DNA of 64,000 nt from NCBI RefSeq assembly GCF_001713455.1, contig NZ_CP016463.1, positions 372,001 through 436,000 of the forward strand, written 5' to 3'. This document shows positions 45,850 to 54,681 of this stretch, piece by piece. The notes beneath the pieces were generated by a model that saw nothing but the letters and a program-made list of their open reading frames with translations, was not told where the DNA came from and ran no database searches. Position numbers and translations under genes: made by a program. Source of the DNA: Bosea sp. RAC05. GTDB lineage: Bacteria; Pseudomonadota; Alphaproteobacteria; Rhizobiales; Beijerinckiaceae. The number at the start of each line of letters is the position of its first letter. Position 1 is the first letter of the stretch.

Positions 45850-46980
45850 ATGGGTCTGGGGAGCATCGCGCAAAGCCGCCGGGTGGAAGAGACGTCCACG
45901 GAACAGCTGTCGCGCAACCGCGGGGCCGTGACCGTTCGCCTTGCCAAAACGGCTTACGAAGGCACCCTCGTGACCGACTGCGTTGCAGGCAAGGCCGGAA
46001 CCCCTGTCAGGCTGCGGCAGGGCAACGATGTCTGGGGTGTGAGCCTCGCCGATGCGCTCGCGGGCAAAAAGGATGGCTCCAAAGTCATTCACCCGAGCGT
46101 CGCCGGCGACGTCATCGTCTTCGAGGCGGGCTATCTCGACCGCGACGAGCTGGTGGTCGGCAGGATCGCAGGGCGCACCCATGACGGCATCCAGGGCCAT
46201 GCCCAGGTCATGAAGGTGTTGGCACGGGCCAGCTACACCTCAGTGTCCAAGCGCGGCATCACCCAGTACGCATGCCTGGCTGATCCGGCCGCAGCGAAGG
46301 CAGTGAGGACACATGACGATGTCGCGGCCATGGTCGTCGAGCACAAGCTGCGCGCGTTCCCGGGTGGCGATGTCAGCTTTCTCCTTCGCTGTCGCGATCG
46401 GCAGGAAGAGTTCAGGTTTGATCCCGGCGAGAAGCCTGACGCTTTCGTGCGGCGGTTGGTCGAGACCAATGGGATCGTCGCGAAGGGCCCGGTCGAGCTG
46501 ATGCCCCTCTTCCACATGCCGATGGGACGCGAGCAATCGCTGCGTGAAGGACTGGACCCTCGCGTCGAGACGGCTGGCAAGAGCATGGGGCGCCTGTCGA
46601 AGCTGTATTCGACAGGCCGCGGTGCGGGTTTCATGCCGAGCATCGCCATCATCTGCGACGAGGACGAGTGGGCGTTTGGCGGCAAGACCGGCAAACGGGT
46701 CCGCGTGGCGGCCTGTCTCGATCCGCTCGAAATCGGCTCACCGGTCAACACCTTCAAGATCCCGTCGGCCTTCATGCGCGACGCGAAGGGGGCGTTGATG
46801 ACGCCCTACCAGAGCCGCGAGCTTTGGCGACCCGACGAGCTCGAAGCCATGTCGGCCGACCGCAGGACCCGATTCACCCCGGAGCCTCAGGCGACAAGGG
46901 TCAAGCCTGCCTATCTCCAGGATGGTCCTGCGCCCAGGCGCTCACCGCCGCCACGCATGCCGCCCCCCGGCATGCGCTGA
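45850..46980 (+). CDS. hypothetical protein
   Basis: The ATG at 45850 is preferred because AGGAG lies 6 bases upstream (45839-45843). The 376-residue protein has a beta-rich start (SH3- or KOW-like, TVRLAKTAYEGTLVTDCVAG), mixed domains in the middle, and a Pro/Arg-rich tail (PRRSPPPRMPPPGMR). No known catalytic motif. It is divergent from the PBP operon and convergent with the LdtR-like gene. Confidence 0.65.
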   Translation: MGLGSIAQSRRVEETSTEQLSRNRGAVTVRLAKTAYEGTLVTDCVAGKAGTPVRLRQGNDVWGVSLADALAGKKDGSKVIHPSVAGDVIVFEAGYLDRDELVVGRIAGRTHDGIQGHAQVMKVLARASYTSVSKRGITQYACLADPAAAKAVRTHDDVAAMVVEHKLRAFPGGDVSFLLRCRDRQEEFRFDPGEKPDAFVRRLVETNGIVAKGPVELMPLFHMPMGREQSLREGLDPRVETAGKSMGRLSKLYSTGRGAGFMPSIAIICDEDEWAFGGKTGKRVRVAACLDPLEIGSPVNTFKIPSAFMRDAKGALMTPYQSRELWRPDELEAMSADRRTRFTPEPQATRVKPAYLQDGPAPRRSPPPRMPPPGMR

Positions 46981-46983
46981 GCC

Positions 46984-47424
46984 TCAGGCTTCCGCCCTCA
47001 TAGGCACACAGCGGCTCTCAAACGCCGAGACCGCCTCCAGCGCGCGCTTGATCTCGTCGGCATCGCCGATCGAGACGCGCCTGACTGAGCGGGCGAGCTT
47101 GCGGCCGCGCGGCGTCAGCTCGATAACCCGGACCCGCTTGTCGATGGGGTCCATATGTCGCTCGGCGAGACCGAACTCGATCAGGGCAGAGATGGCGTAA
47201 GACGCATTCGAGCCGACGTAGCGCTGTTCGCGGACCAGGTCGACGACGCGCGTCGGGCCATCGCTCACATTGAGCAGGAAGAGCACGTTGGCCACGCCCA
47301 GATCGGCAAGCCCCTCGGCGACGAGGATCGGCTGGATGAACTCGTCAAACGAGCGCAGGGCACGATGGCTGGCGACAGCAACATCGGACCAGTGCACCTT
47401 CCCGTTGCGTTCCAACCCGCTCAT
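46984..47424 (-). CDS. MarR-family regulator, LdtR-like
   Basis: Start at ATG 47424 with AGAGG upstream; a GTG at 47451 is an alternative. 146 residues. A winged-helix MarR domain is clear: NVSDGPTRVVDLVREQRYVG, GSNASYAISALIEFGL, then the wing PIDKRVRVIELTPRG. The G-S-N-x-S-Y helix is the form I recall from LdtR-like regulators of alphaproteobacteria, which control L,D-transpeptidase genes. An L,D-transpeptidase gene lies 1.6 kb away at 49068. A DNA-binding dimer is expected. Confidence 0.75.
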   Translation of the reverse strand: MSGLERNGKVHWSDVAVASHRALRSFDEFIQPILVAEGLADLGVANVLFLLNVSDGPTRVVDLVREQRYVGSNASYAISALIEFGLAERHMDPIDKRVRVIELTPRGRKLARSVRRVSIGDADEIKRALEAVSAFESRCVPMRAEA

Positions 47425-47497
47425 CCCGTTTTCGCCTCTTAGGTTTGCCACCTACTCAGACGAATATCGAAGGAATCCGGAAATTGAGCAAGGATTA

Positions 47498-47521
47498 TCC
47501 GGGCGGAAAAATCCGCCCGGA
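47498..47521. terminator. GC-rich palindromic hairpin
   Basis: TCCGGGCGGA-AAAA-TCCGCCCGGA, a 10-base perfect stem with a 4-base loop. It lies 13 bases past the stop of the 47535 gene and in front of the LdtR-like gene. There is no T-tract on either side, so it could also be an operator. Confidence 0.45.
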
Positions 47522-47534
47522 AGGATTGCTGTCG

Positions 47535-47747
47535 TCATGCGGCCAAAGACAGGCCGTAGTCCTGGAAGTTGGTCGATTGGCCGGCGAAGGCGTCGGACGC
47601 AAAGAGGGCGATCAGGTCGTCCCTGTCGGCAGCTGAAGCCTTGGCGAGGCAAGACCCGGAGAGAAGCGGGTCATCTGTCCAGGGGTCGAAGTCGTCCTGG
47701 ATCGAACAGTCAGTGCCGCCTGTTGCGGCTTGGGCATGCGTGGTCAT
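47535..47747 (-). CDS. small hypothetical protein
   Basis: 70 residues. GGAG lies 9 bases before the ATG at 47747, which supports translation. It has two Cys (TDCS and GSCL), an acidic Asp-rich first half (DDFDPWTDDP) and a hydrophobic helix near the end. Size and composition resemble a small leader-type or precursor peptide, but no modifying enzyme is nearby. The stretch 47748-48017 upstream has no clear gene. Confidence 0.5.
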   Translation of the reverse strand: MTTHAQAATGGTDCSIQDDFDPWTDDPLLSGSCLAKASAADRDDLIALFASDAFAGQSTNFQDYGLSLAA

Positions 47748-48017
47748 GATCGTGATCTCCGATAGCGGGAATGGAAGCGCGGGTGGCCGTGCGCATCTCT
47801 CGCTCTCGGGATACGAAAACCGTCGCGTGAATGGGGCTGAAGGTCATGCTCGCCACTCCTCTGCTGGCGGTTTCGATGGAACGAACCATGAACCGGGCTG
47901 GGCTGGATGGCAAGCGCGAAATTGGATCGACAGCCCAATCCATCAGGGGGCAGTTAACGGGTCCTTTTCGAAGACGGTCGATACGACGATACCGTGGGCG
48001 ACCGTCTCCAGATTTGC

Positions 48018-48941
48018 CTAGAAAGGCCGGGGCGGGCGGTCGGGATCCACGACGACATCGAGCACGAGGTCGGGATTTGTCTGGAAGACATAGGCATACC
48101 CCGACATGAAATCCTCGAAGTAGACGACGCCGACGCCATCCTTCTCCGAGAAGATCGGGGCGCTGGTGGCGTAGCCGGGCATGGCCGGTGTCGAGAAAGG
48201 CTGGAGCTCGCGGGTCTCGGGCGCCTTGCGGAGCCAATTGCGCACGGCCATGGAGCGTTCGACCTCGTCCTTGGGCAGCGGCAGGACCCGCATGTCCTCA
48301 AGATCGGCGGCATTGCCCAGAACGGGCGCCAGCATCTCGCGCGCGATCGCCCGGATCGGCTCTGACTGGTAGGGAGGGAGATCGATGACGCGCGTCCATT
48401 CCTCGACGCCGATGCGCGTATCAGCCTCCATGCGCAGAAGCACAGGGTCGATCTCCGGGCGATGCGGTGCAGGCGCCGGCGCGGCATCGAGGTCGGCCTG
48501 AGGCATCTTCGGATCGCGCGGATCAGCGCGAAGAACGTCGAAGAGCATGGCGTCCTTGCGCATCTCATCGTCGACGATATCGGTGACGTTGGCGGGCATC
48601 GCAGCACGCAGGGCGATCAGATCCTCCCGATGACCGGAAAGATCGGCCTCCAGCTGCTCCTGAGCGAGATTGAGTGCCCGCAACTGAACGAACAGGGGCA
48701 TCGTCGCACGAACGATGGGAGCGCCCTGATCTGTGCAGCGGATCGCCATGTCCGAGAAAACGGCATGGGGAAGAGGGTTGTCACGCCCCTCCAGCAGCAT
48801 CCCTTCATCGAGCCTGAGAGCCCGCTTGGGAATGGACAGGACAATGTCGGCGTCATCGGGCGCTTCTGCGACCGGAATGGCTGTCTCGATCATCCGGTAG
48901 GTCGGCGCATTGGCGAGGCGGTTGAGGTCGGGGTGAGGCAT
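48018..48941 (-). CDS. hypothetical protein
   Basis: From ATG 48941, with AGGA 8 bases upstream: 307 residues (an earlier start at 48998 lacks a ribosome site). Alpha/beta, with a Pro/Ala-rich linker about two-fifths along (DLDAAPAPAPHRPEI) and no signal peptide. No known family. A 270-base gap without a clear gene follows it before the 47747 start. Confidence 0.65.
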   Translation of the reverse strand: MPHPDLNRLANAPTYRMIETAIPVAEAPDDADIVLSIPKRALRLDEGMLLEGRDNPLPHAVFSDMAIRCTDQGAPIVRATMPLFVQLRALNLAQEQLEADLSGHREDLIALRAAMPANVTDIVDDEMRKDAMLFDVLRADPRDPKMPQADLDAAPAPAPHRPEIDPVLLRMEADTRIGVEEWTRVIDLPPYQSEPIRAIAREMLAPVLGNAADLEDMRVLPLPKDEVERSMAVRNWLRKAPETRELQPFSTPAMPGYATSAPIFSEKDGVGVVYFEDFMSGYAYVFQTNPDLVLDVVVDPDRPPRPF

Positions 48942-49067
48942 GTGACTGTCCTGGAAACCGCGACGCGGCGCGTCATGTTGGAATAACGATATGATCAATG
49001 GCCGAATTCGACAAACGAACCTTCAAGGGGCAGATATGGTCATGGCAACGCCATGGGTTGGAGCAAG

Positions 49068-49580
49068 ATGAGCATGGTCGGGAGAAGCGTCAGAAGGCTG
49101 AGCTTCATGGCCGCGATGGCGTGTCTCTGGCTGCAACCGGCGCTGGCTCTCGATATCTATGCGTGGGATGGAGGCGGGCCGGTGGGCTCGGTCGTCATCA
49201 ACACGAGCGAAAGGCGGCTATACCTCGTCGTCGGGGAGGGCGAAGCCCATTCATGGCCGATTGCCGTCGGCCGGGAAGGCAAGCAATGGTCGGGGCGGAC
49301 ACGGGTGATCGGAAAAGCCCGGCACCCGGCCTGGCGACCCACCGCATCGATGCGCGCCGAGAAGCCATCGCTGCCGGCCTATGTCGCGCCGGGGCCAGGG
49401 AACCCCATGGGTATCAGGGCGATCTATCTCGATACAGGAGCTCTTCGGATCCATGGCACCAATGCGCCTGGGTCTATCGGAAGGGCTGCGTCGAGCGGCT
49501 GCTTTCGAATGCACAACGCCCATGTCGCGGAGCTCTATGAGCTCGTTGACATAGGCGCTGAAGTGATCGTCCGGCGGTAG
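49068..49580 (+). CDS. L,D-transpeptidase (YkuD domain)
   Basis: Forms 3-3 crosslinks in peptidoglycan or attaches proteins to it. From ATG 49068 (GGAG 5 bases upstream; ATG 49053 also possible) there are 170 residues: a signal peptide ending PALALD, then the YkuD domain with IHGTNAPGSIGRAASSGCFRM containing the conserved His and the S-x-G-C-x-R catalytic Cys. Length is typical of minimal single-domain enzymes. The LdtR-like regulator and an SLT protein are close by. Confidence 0.93.
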   Translation: MSMVGRSVRRLSFMAAMACLWLQPALALDIYAWDGGGPVGSVVINTSERRLYLVVGEGEAHSWPIAVGREGKQWSGRTRVIGKARHPAWRPTASMRAEKPSLPAYVAPGPGNPMGIRAIYLDTGALRIHGTNAPGSIGRAASSGCFRMHNAHVAELYELVDIGAEVIVRR

Positions 49581-49591
49581 CCGAAAGTCGC

Positions 49592-50086
49592 TCAGTAGTT
49601 GCTGGCGAGCTGCATGACGCTGACGCCATAGCTGGTGCAGCGCAGGCGGGCATAGAGACCGGCCTGATGCAGCGCGACACCGACGCAGCCGGGCCCGCCG
49701 CGGGCGATTGCCCGGCTCAGATGCTCCAGCCCCCAGACCAGGTTGGTCTCGGGATCGGCCAGTCGCGAGCAGTCACCCTTGAACCCCAGACCGCGCGCGG
49801 TCGGGCACTTGATCTGCGTGAGGCCCCACTCGCCGGCGCGGCCGCGCAGTGCCGGATTGTAGTTGCTCTCCTTGCGCACAACGGCATGCGCGATCGAAGC
49901 CGGCACCCCCTTGCGCTCGGCGACCTGGGTGACGAGGGCGTGGATCGAGCCTGCCTTCGAGCGGATGGTGTTGCTCTTGGCCGAAGCATGAGTCTTCTCG
50001 CCTTCGAGTTTGGCGTCGACGGTGACGCAGCCTGCCATCATCAGGCCGCAGAAAAGCAACGCGACGAAGCTCGTGAGCTTCTTCAT
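49592..50086 (-). CDS. SLT-domain lytic transglycosylase lipoprotein
   Basis: 164 residues with a lipoprotein signal peptide and lipobox MAGC (Cys20). The SLT domain begins about residue 48: catalytic Glu73 in VVRKESNYN, then RAGEWGLTQIKCP and NLVWGLEHL. Cys pairs (ARGGPGC and ARLRC) may form disulphides. This is a membrane-anchored muramidase-type cell-wall enzyme, short for the family. It is convergent with the L,D-transpeptidase, 11 bases apart. Confidence 0.88.
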   Translation of the reverse strand: MKKLTSFVALLFCGLMMAGCVTVDAKLEGEKTHASAKSNTIRSKAGSIHALVTQVAERKGVPASIAHAVVRKESNYNPALRGRAGEWGLTQIKCPTARGLGFKGDCSRLADPETNLVWGLEHLSRAIARGGPGCVGVALHQAGLYARLRCTSYGVSVMQLASNY

Positions 50087-50446
50087 GGGGGAAGTCCTCG
50101 CAATGTGTTTGGCGCTACGGCCTACGGGTTTCGTTCGGGCGACTGGCGGGAGTGCCGGGCCCTGCGAAAGCGAAAAGCGGAAGGCTTGACGCCGGGGCTG
50201 ACTGGGCAGCCCCTCATGTCGACTCCCTCAGTAGGAAGCGCTGACCATAGGTTTGTACGGGCGTACCTTGCTAGAGACAAGGAACGAGTGGTTTGATCGA
50301 TAAAATGCCCGTGGATTACGATGGATCGACGCCTGTCACATTGCGCCGGCAAGCCATCAATCCATGAAAGCGCTGTTCTCGACATGACGATTGTGCGAAG
50401 GTCGCTGAACTCTGATTTGCCGCCCGGGAGCACGGCGAGACCAACC

Positions 50447-51100
50447 ATGTCGATGATCGAGAAATCGCTGGCCGTCATCGGCTCTGCTGGTCGCCAGTCC
50501 GACGCCAACCGGATGACGAGAAGCCTGTACGCCGCGATGTGCGCGCAGGCACGAGCCATGGTTCATGACCACGACGTGCGTTGCCTGGTCTCCGGTGGCG
50601 CAGCATTCGCCGACCATGTTGCAGTGACGCTGTTCCTGGAGGGAAGCGTTCCGGAGCTGGTTCTATATCTGCCGGCTGCCTGGGACGACGATGGCTGTCG
50701 CTATGCAGATCGAGGCGATGGCCGAGCTGCCAACTTCTACCATTCCGGTTTCATGCGGAAGACGGGCGTTCCCGGCCTGAAGGAGATCGCACAGGCCGGC
50801 CGGGCCGGCGCCAAGATCGTGATCGGTCGGGGCTTCAAGCAGCGCAACACGCAAGTGGCCGCGAGCGCATCGATGGTGCTGGCATTCACCTTCGGCGACG
50901 GATCTGCGACCCGAGACTGGCCGGGAGACACGCCCGCTATCATGGCTGGTCTGAAAGCAGGGGGAACGGCAGACACCTGGGCGAAGGCGTCAGCGACAAA
51001 CTGCAAGCGCCATGTCGATCTCGGCGTGCTGGAGCGGAGCCTGATGCAGGTACGCGAGCCCGATGAGGACTATAGCGGCAGTGCCGTTTGCCCTCGCTGA
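50447..51100 (+). CDS. SLOG-like Rossmann-fold protein
   Basis: Start placed at ATG 50447, giving 217 residues (the frame is open from 50321 but the extra sequence is not convincing). SLAVIGSAGRQSDANRMTRS, CLVSGGAAFADHVAV and LVLYLPAAWDD resemble SLOG/YpsA-type nucleotide-binding proteins: a strand-loop-helix phosphate site, G-G-A-x-x-A-D, then a strand. Such proteins sense or process nucleotides or act in defence. The gap 50087-50446 upstream has no clear gene. Confidence 0.6.
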   Translation: MSMIEKSLAVIGSAGRQSDANRMTRSLYAAMCAQARAMVHDHDVRCLVSGGAAFADHVAVTLFLEGSVPELVLYLPAAWDDDGCRYADRGDGRAANFYHSGFMRKTGVPGLKEIAQAGRAGAKIVIGRGFKQRNTQVAASASMVLAFTFGDGSATRDWPGDTPAIMAGLKAGGTADTWAKASATNCKRHVDLGVLERSLMQVREPDEDYSGSAVCPR

Positions 51101-51210
51101 CCAGCTCGCGAATGTTTCCGGAAAATGTCAAACATTAAAGCGGAGACTGAACAACTGTGTTCGGAAATTGGCGGGCCATTGCTTCGAATCAGCCGGAGAT
51201 CAGCAATAGG

Positions 51211-51297
51211 ATGAGCAACCCACTCGAATTCCTACCCGACCGAGTTGTCGTCGCTGATGTGCCTGCCAGCGCCCTGCAGGTCGAGAAGTGGCTCTAA
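51211..51297 (+). CDS. candidate 28-residue small ORF
   Basis: An ATG at 51211 preceded by GGAG about 14 bases upstream and AGG adjacent opens a 28-codon frame, MSNPLEFLPDRVVVADVPAS and then eight more residues. It lies in the 530-base gap 51101-51637, where no longer gene is convincing. Weak evidence; listed because of its favourable start and sensible amino-acid mix. Confidence 0.25.
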   Translation: MSNPLEFLPDRVVVADVPASALQVEKWL

Positions 51298-51327
51298 ATC
51301 AAGATAAGCAGAAGGCCGGTAGCGCAC

Positions 51328-51498
51328 ATGAATGCTGAAGCTTTGAGCTGGGGTCTTTTGCAATCTCCGGCCGCTATGTTCTCGATCGAGGATTTGTGTG
51401 CCATTCCGAACGCAGTCGGCCAGATTCGGCCACTGTGCAAGAATGAGCATCTTTTCGATCCTGAATGCGGCTTGTGCGGCCCTCCGCGACCGGATTAA
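51328..51498 (+). CDS. candidate 56-residue Cys-rich small protein
   Basis: A frame from ATG 51328 to TAA 51498. The C-terminal part has Cys and His spaced as C-x3-H and C-x2-C (LCKNEHLFDPECGLCG), suggestive of a zinc site. The ribosome site is weak (GAAGG about 12 bases upstream). Possibly a small protein between the SLOG-like and GntR genes; the rest of the gap (51499-51637) shows nothing I can name. Confidence 0.3.
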   Translation: MNAEALSWGLLQSPAAMFSIEDLCAIPNAVGQIRPLCKNEHLFDPECGLCGPPRPD

Positions 51499-51637
51499 CT
51501 GGCTGCGGATCTGGCAGGGGGCTGCGGGTTCATGAAGGCGGGTGAAACTCTCCGATTATCAGGAACGCGCAGGTTCTAGGAACCATTCTATCTGACTGGC
51601 TCTACCGTCGGAACAGGCCGGCTGGTGGACGTTGAAC

Positions 51638-52405
51638 ATGAAGATCACGATGTCATCGTCCACTGACAGCAGAGTGCCAATTTACCAGCAGCTGAGAGAT
51701 CAGTTCGCCAAAAACATCTCCGAAGGCCGATGGAAGACAACAGAGCCCATACCCCCTGAAACAGAGCTGGCTCGTACCCTCAAGGTATCACTCGGAACCG
51801 TCCGAAAAGGCATCCAGATGCTTGTCGATGACGGGCTGCTTATCCGCTATCGCGGCCGCGGCACGTTCATCACGAGGCCTGCATTCCGCGACTCGATGTA
51901 TCGCTCCTTCCGGCGCTCTCCTCGAAGCGAGCAGGGATCTGCCGAGGGCTATGAGCCCGACGAGGGGCAGACGACGTCAGGCCGGGTGATCGACCGGAAG
52001 GTAACGCTCCCTCCAGAGCAGATCCGGGACATTCTCAGGCTCCGTACCGATCAGGAAGCCATCCAGCTCGTACGAATCAGTGTCAGCGAAGGCATGCCGG
52101 CGCTGTTCGAGACAATCTGGCTGCCCTTCGACCGTTTCGAGGGCCTTCTCGAATACGATCTCGCCGATATCGTCGGGCTGCTCTACCCCATCTATGAGCA
52201 GTGCTGCGGCCAGCTCATTGCATCGGCAAGCGAGACGCTCATGATCGACGTCGCGACCAGCGAGGACGCGGAACTGGGACTGAAGGTCGGTGATCCGGTC
52301 GTCGAGCTCATTCGCGTGGCTTATGACTATGCCAGTGAGCCCATCGAGTACCGGCGCTCACGCGGCGCGGCCCAGGGCTTCTCCTACAAGGTCGAGATCC
52401 GCTGA
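51638..52405 (+). CDS. GntR-family regulator with UTRA domain
   Basis: 255 residues from ATG 51638. The N-terminal winged helix (about 10-75) has the GntR signature PIYQQLRDQF, then PPETELARTLKVSLGTVRKG and RYRGRGTF. The C-terminal UTRA domain (about 105-250) is a ligand-binding sensor, with EYRRSRGAAQGFSYKVEI at its end. This is the HutC subgroup. It probably represses a neighbouring gene, possibly the one at 52476. The effector is unknown. Confidence 0.9.
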   Translation: MKITMSSSTDSRVPIYQQLRDQFAKNISEGRWKTTEPIPPETELARTLKVSLGTVRKGIQMLVDDGLLIRYRGRGTFITRPAFRDSMYRSFRRSPRSEQGSAEGYEPDEGQTTSGRVIDRKVTLPPEQIRDILRLRTDQEAIQLVRISVSEGMPALFETIWLPFDRFEGLLEYDLADIVGLLYPIYEQCCGQLIASASETLMIDVATSEDAELGLKVGDPVVELIRVAYDYASEPIEYRRSRGAAQGFSYKVEIR

Positions 52406-52475
52406 GGTTGGTGCCTTTCATCTGAAGTGCCCAGGATTCCGGAAGAGCGCGCAAACGAGCGCCACCGGAGTTCCA

Positions 52476-53681
52476 ATGACCTCGTTCGAGACCACCAACG
52501 GCAGTCTGATCCTCGAGGTCGGCTTCACCTACGGCCAGGGCTACTATCCGACCGAAGGCCGCGGCAAGATCGAGGGCCGGACCTTCCAGGCGATGGCCTC
52601 GATGCCGATCGCGATCAGGCAGGTGGCCTGGCAGGACGCGCCCCTCGCAGCTTCCCTGGCCTATGGTTCGGGCGAGGATGCGTGTCTGATCGATGTCCGA
52701 CGGACATCTGAAGGCTATTGGCGCTCGCTGATGGCGCCAGGCGCCCGCCGGCGCTGCGACCTTCAGACCTTCGCCGACGCGATCAGTGGAGAGATCCCCT
52801 GGGTCGACGACCCGTTCAAGGCGCGACCCGAATACAGGCAGGAGCGCAAGCCGAGGGCCGTCTCGACCAAGGTGCCTGACTGGCAGGTTCGCAAATGGGG
52901 CGAGTCCAAGCGCAACGAGGCAGAAGCCTTGCTCAATCTGCAAGCGCAGTCGATCTGCGTCATCGACAATGAGGTTTACGTTCGCTGCGATGCACCCTAC
53001 CTCGTGCTGAAACAGGATGGCGGTCGCGCCTGGCTGACGTTCGCGATCAAGGATCGAAAGACGCTGGAAACTCACCTGGCACCCAGGGGGACTGGCCCTT
53101 ACCTCACGCCCGAGACCTCTCGAATCGAAGGCGATGACGATGAAATCAAGGGCCCAACGGTTCTCGAAGCATCGGTTGCGGGTCGCTCATCGCACATGTC
53201 GGCCCCGACGAAGCGCAAGGAGTTCACAGAGACCTGGCGCCTCTTCCAGCTTCGCAGCATCGACGACGCGATCGCTTACCTGGCGACATTCAAAGGGCAC
53301 GTTCCGCTCGCTCCCGGCGGCGCTGGGCTCATCAGCCATCTCGACCATGACCTTCTCCCTGAGCCGACGGTCAACCCGATCGCCCCGGAGCAGATGAAGG
53401 TTATGCTGGCATGCTTCATGCGGGATCTGCTCTGGGAGAGCAGGGACCTCGTCAATCAGCTGATCGACGCCCGGGATGTGTTCACCGACAACCCTGGGCC
53501 GGCGGGCACCGCTGAGGCCATGGATCGCCTCGTCCCGATCTGGGAGAGCCTCAAGTCTGGCAGTCGCGCCCCGTCTTCCAACATCTACAAGGAAGAGATG
53601 CTGCGCTGGTCTCTCGTCGACAGCGCATTGTCGCCGGCGGCGGCCGACGACGATCAGGACCTGAACGCCCTCACATTCTAG
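52476..53681 (+). CDS. hypothetical protein
   Basis: From ATG 52476, with GGAG 5 bases upstream, 401 residues. The first 100 look like a beta-rich domain with Gly-Tyr-Gly repeats (FTYGQGYYP); the rest is alpha/beta with no motif known to me. It overlaps the end of the convergent 53671 gene by 11 bases. It is 70 bases after the GntR gene and may be under its control. Confidence 0.7.
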   Translation: MTSFETTNGSLILEVGFTYGQGYYPTEGRGKIEGRTFQAMASMPIAIRQVAWQDAPLAASLAYGSGEDACLIDVRRTSEGYWRSLMAPGARRRCDLQTFADAISGEIPWVDDPFKARPEYRQERKPRAVSTKVPDWQVRKWGESKRNEAEALLNLQAQSICVIDNEVYVRCDAPYLVLKQDGGRAWLTFAIKDRKTLETHLAPRGTGPYLTPETSRIEGDDDEIKGPTVLEASVAGRSSHMSAPTKRKEFTETWRLFQLRSIDDAIAYLATFKGHVPLAPGGAGLISHLDHDLLPEPTVNPIAPEQMKVMLACFMRDLLWESRDLVNQLIDARDVFTDNPGPAGTAEAMDRLVPIWESLKSGSRAPSSNIYKEEMLRWSLVDSALSPAAADDDQDLNALTF

Positions 53682-54681
53682 GGGCGTTTTCCGGTTCCGG
53701 TGAGAGCTGAAGCCGGCGTGAGATCAGCTCTGCCTGCCGGAAGCCGTCGAGCATGCGGTCCTTGCCGGCGCCGTTGATGTAAGCGCGACTTTTCGTGGCG
53801 GCGAAGTCGCGCAACAGCTGAGCGAGTTCCGGCGATGCGCTGTCCCGGTCGAAGCCAGGAGAGTGGTACCGGAAATAGAGTTCCATGTACTGGAAGCTGT
53901 AATTGTACAGATACCGATCAGGGACGCCGTCCATGATCTCGGCGGCAGTGCGAACCATCGCGAGAGCATCGCTGTCGAAGGTCTGGTAGCCTGACACCAG
54001 GATGTTCGCCTGAAACAGCTGCAGCTGCGTGCTGGGGCGCCTATCGATGGCTGCTTCGATCATGTCGGGCAGCCGCTGCCATTCGTCCAGTCGCGCGATA
54101 AAGACGGGGCTTGGCGCATCGTCGATTTCGCTGACGATAACGGTGCCAGCCTTGTTGATCGAATAGACCGGCCCCAGACTGGGCTGGTACAGGACACCAT
54201 CGATCATCACACAGCGGTCGGCGGCCTTTTGCGCATCGGCCACGCCCTCTTCGCGATGGGTCTCGACAACCTCGCGGACCGACAGCATGGCCTCGTCAAG
54301 CATTGTGGCGGTGCTGGCATTGAGGACCGGGTCGAGCAGGCGCGGCGGTCCGCCGAGACGAACCCCTTCATAGTTTGGCTTCGGCAGAAGAGACTTGAAG
54401 TCCGCAGGCAGAAACGGGTTGCGACAATTGATGAGGGTCGCCTGATGCGCCTGCATATGAGGGGTCGAAAAAACGGGGCCGTACAGCTGCCCGTCGACGA
54501 TGCGATACCGAACCCTCCCGCGGCTCTGATAATCGGCCTCGATGGCCACCGGTGCTTGATCTAGACAGACATCCCGGATGATCACGGGCACCTGCTCGAT
54601 GGCACGCATCAGCGACGCGTTGCGTGCCCGTCGCAGCATGGCCTTGATCGTGTAGACGGCCGGAACAGTGAGCGTGGTCAT
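53671..54681 (-). CDS. hypothetical protein, last gene of a 12-gene operon
   Basis: 336 residues, coupled to the upstream gene (ATGA, 54678-54681). It contains a block D-G-Q-L-Y-G-P-V-F followed by HMQAHQATL, similar to DGQLWRPV and HVQADYTEA in the upstream protein, so the two are distant paralogues. Mixed alpha/beta, no signal peptide. Unknown function. Confidence 0.7.
   Translation of the reverse strand: MTTLTVPAVYTIKAMLRRARNASLMRAIEQVPVIIRDVCLDQAPVAIEADYQSRGRVRYRIVDGQLYGPVFSTPHMQAHQATLINCRNPFLPADFKSLLPKPNYEGVRLGGPPRLLDPVLNASTATMLDEAMLSVREVVETHREEGVADAQKAADRCVMIDGVLYQPSLGPVYSINKAGTVIVSEIDDAPSPVFIARLDEWQRLPDMIEAAIDRRPSTQLQLFQANILVSGYQTFDSDALAMVRTAAEIMDGVPDRYLYNYSFQYMELYFRYHSPGFDRDSASPELAQLLRDFAATKSRAYINGAGKDRMLDGFRQAELISRRLQLSPEPENAPRM

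Noticed and set aside
45654..45947. N-terminal extension of the gene before the PBP
   Set aside because: It would overlap the start of the divergent 45850 gene, and its composition (PSPNSSNRR) is not protein-like; a later TTG or GTG is more likely.
47748..48017. Short frames in the gap between the 48018 and 47535 genes
   Set aside because: His/Arg-rich composition and no ribosome site; considered non-coding.
50321..50446. Upstream in-frame extension of the SLOG-like gene
   Set aside because: The extra 42 residues look unlike protein, and an ATG at 50447 fits the Rossmann-type start better.
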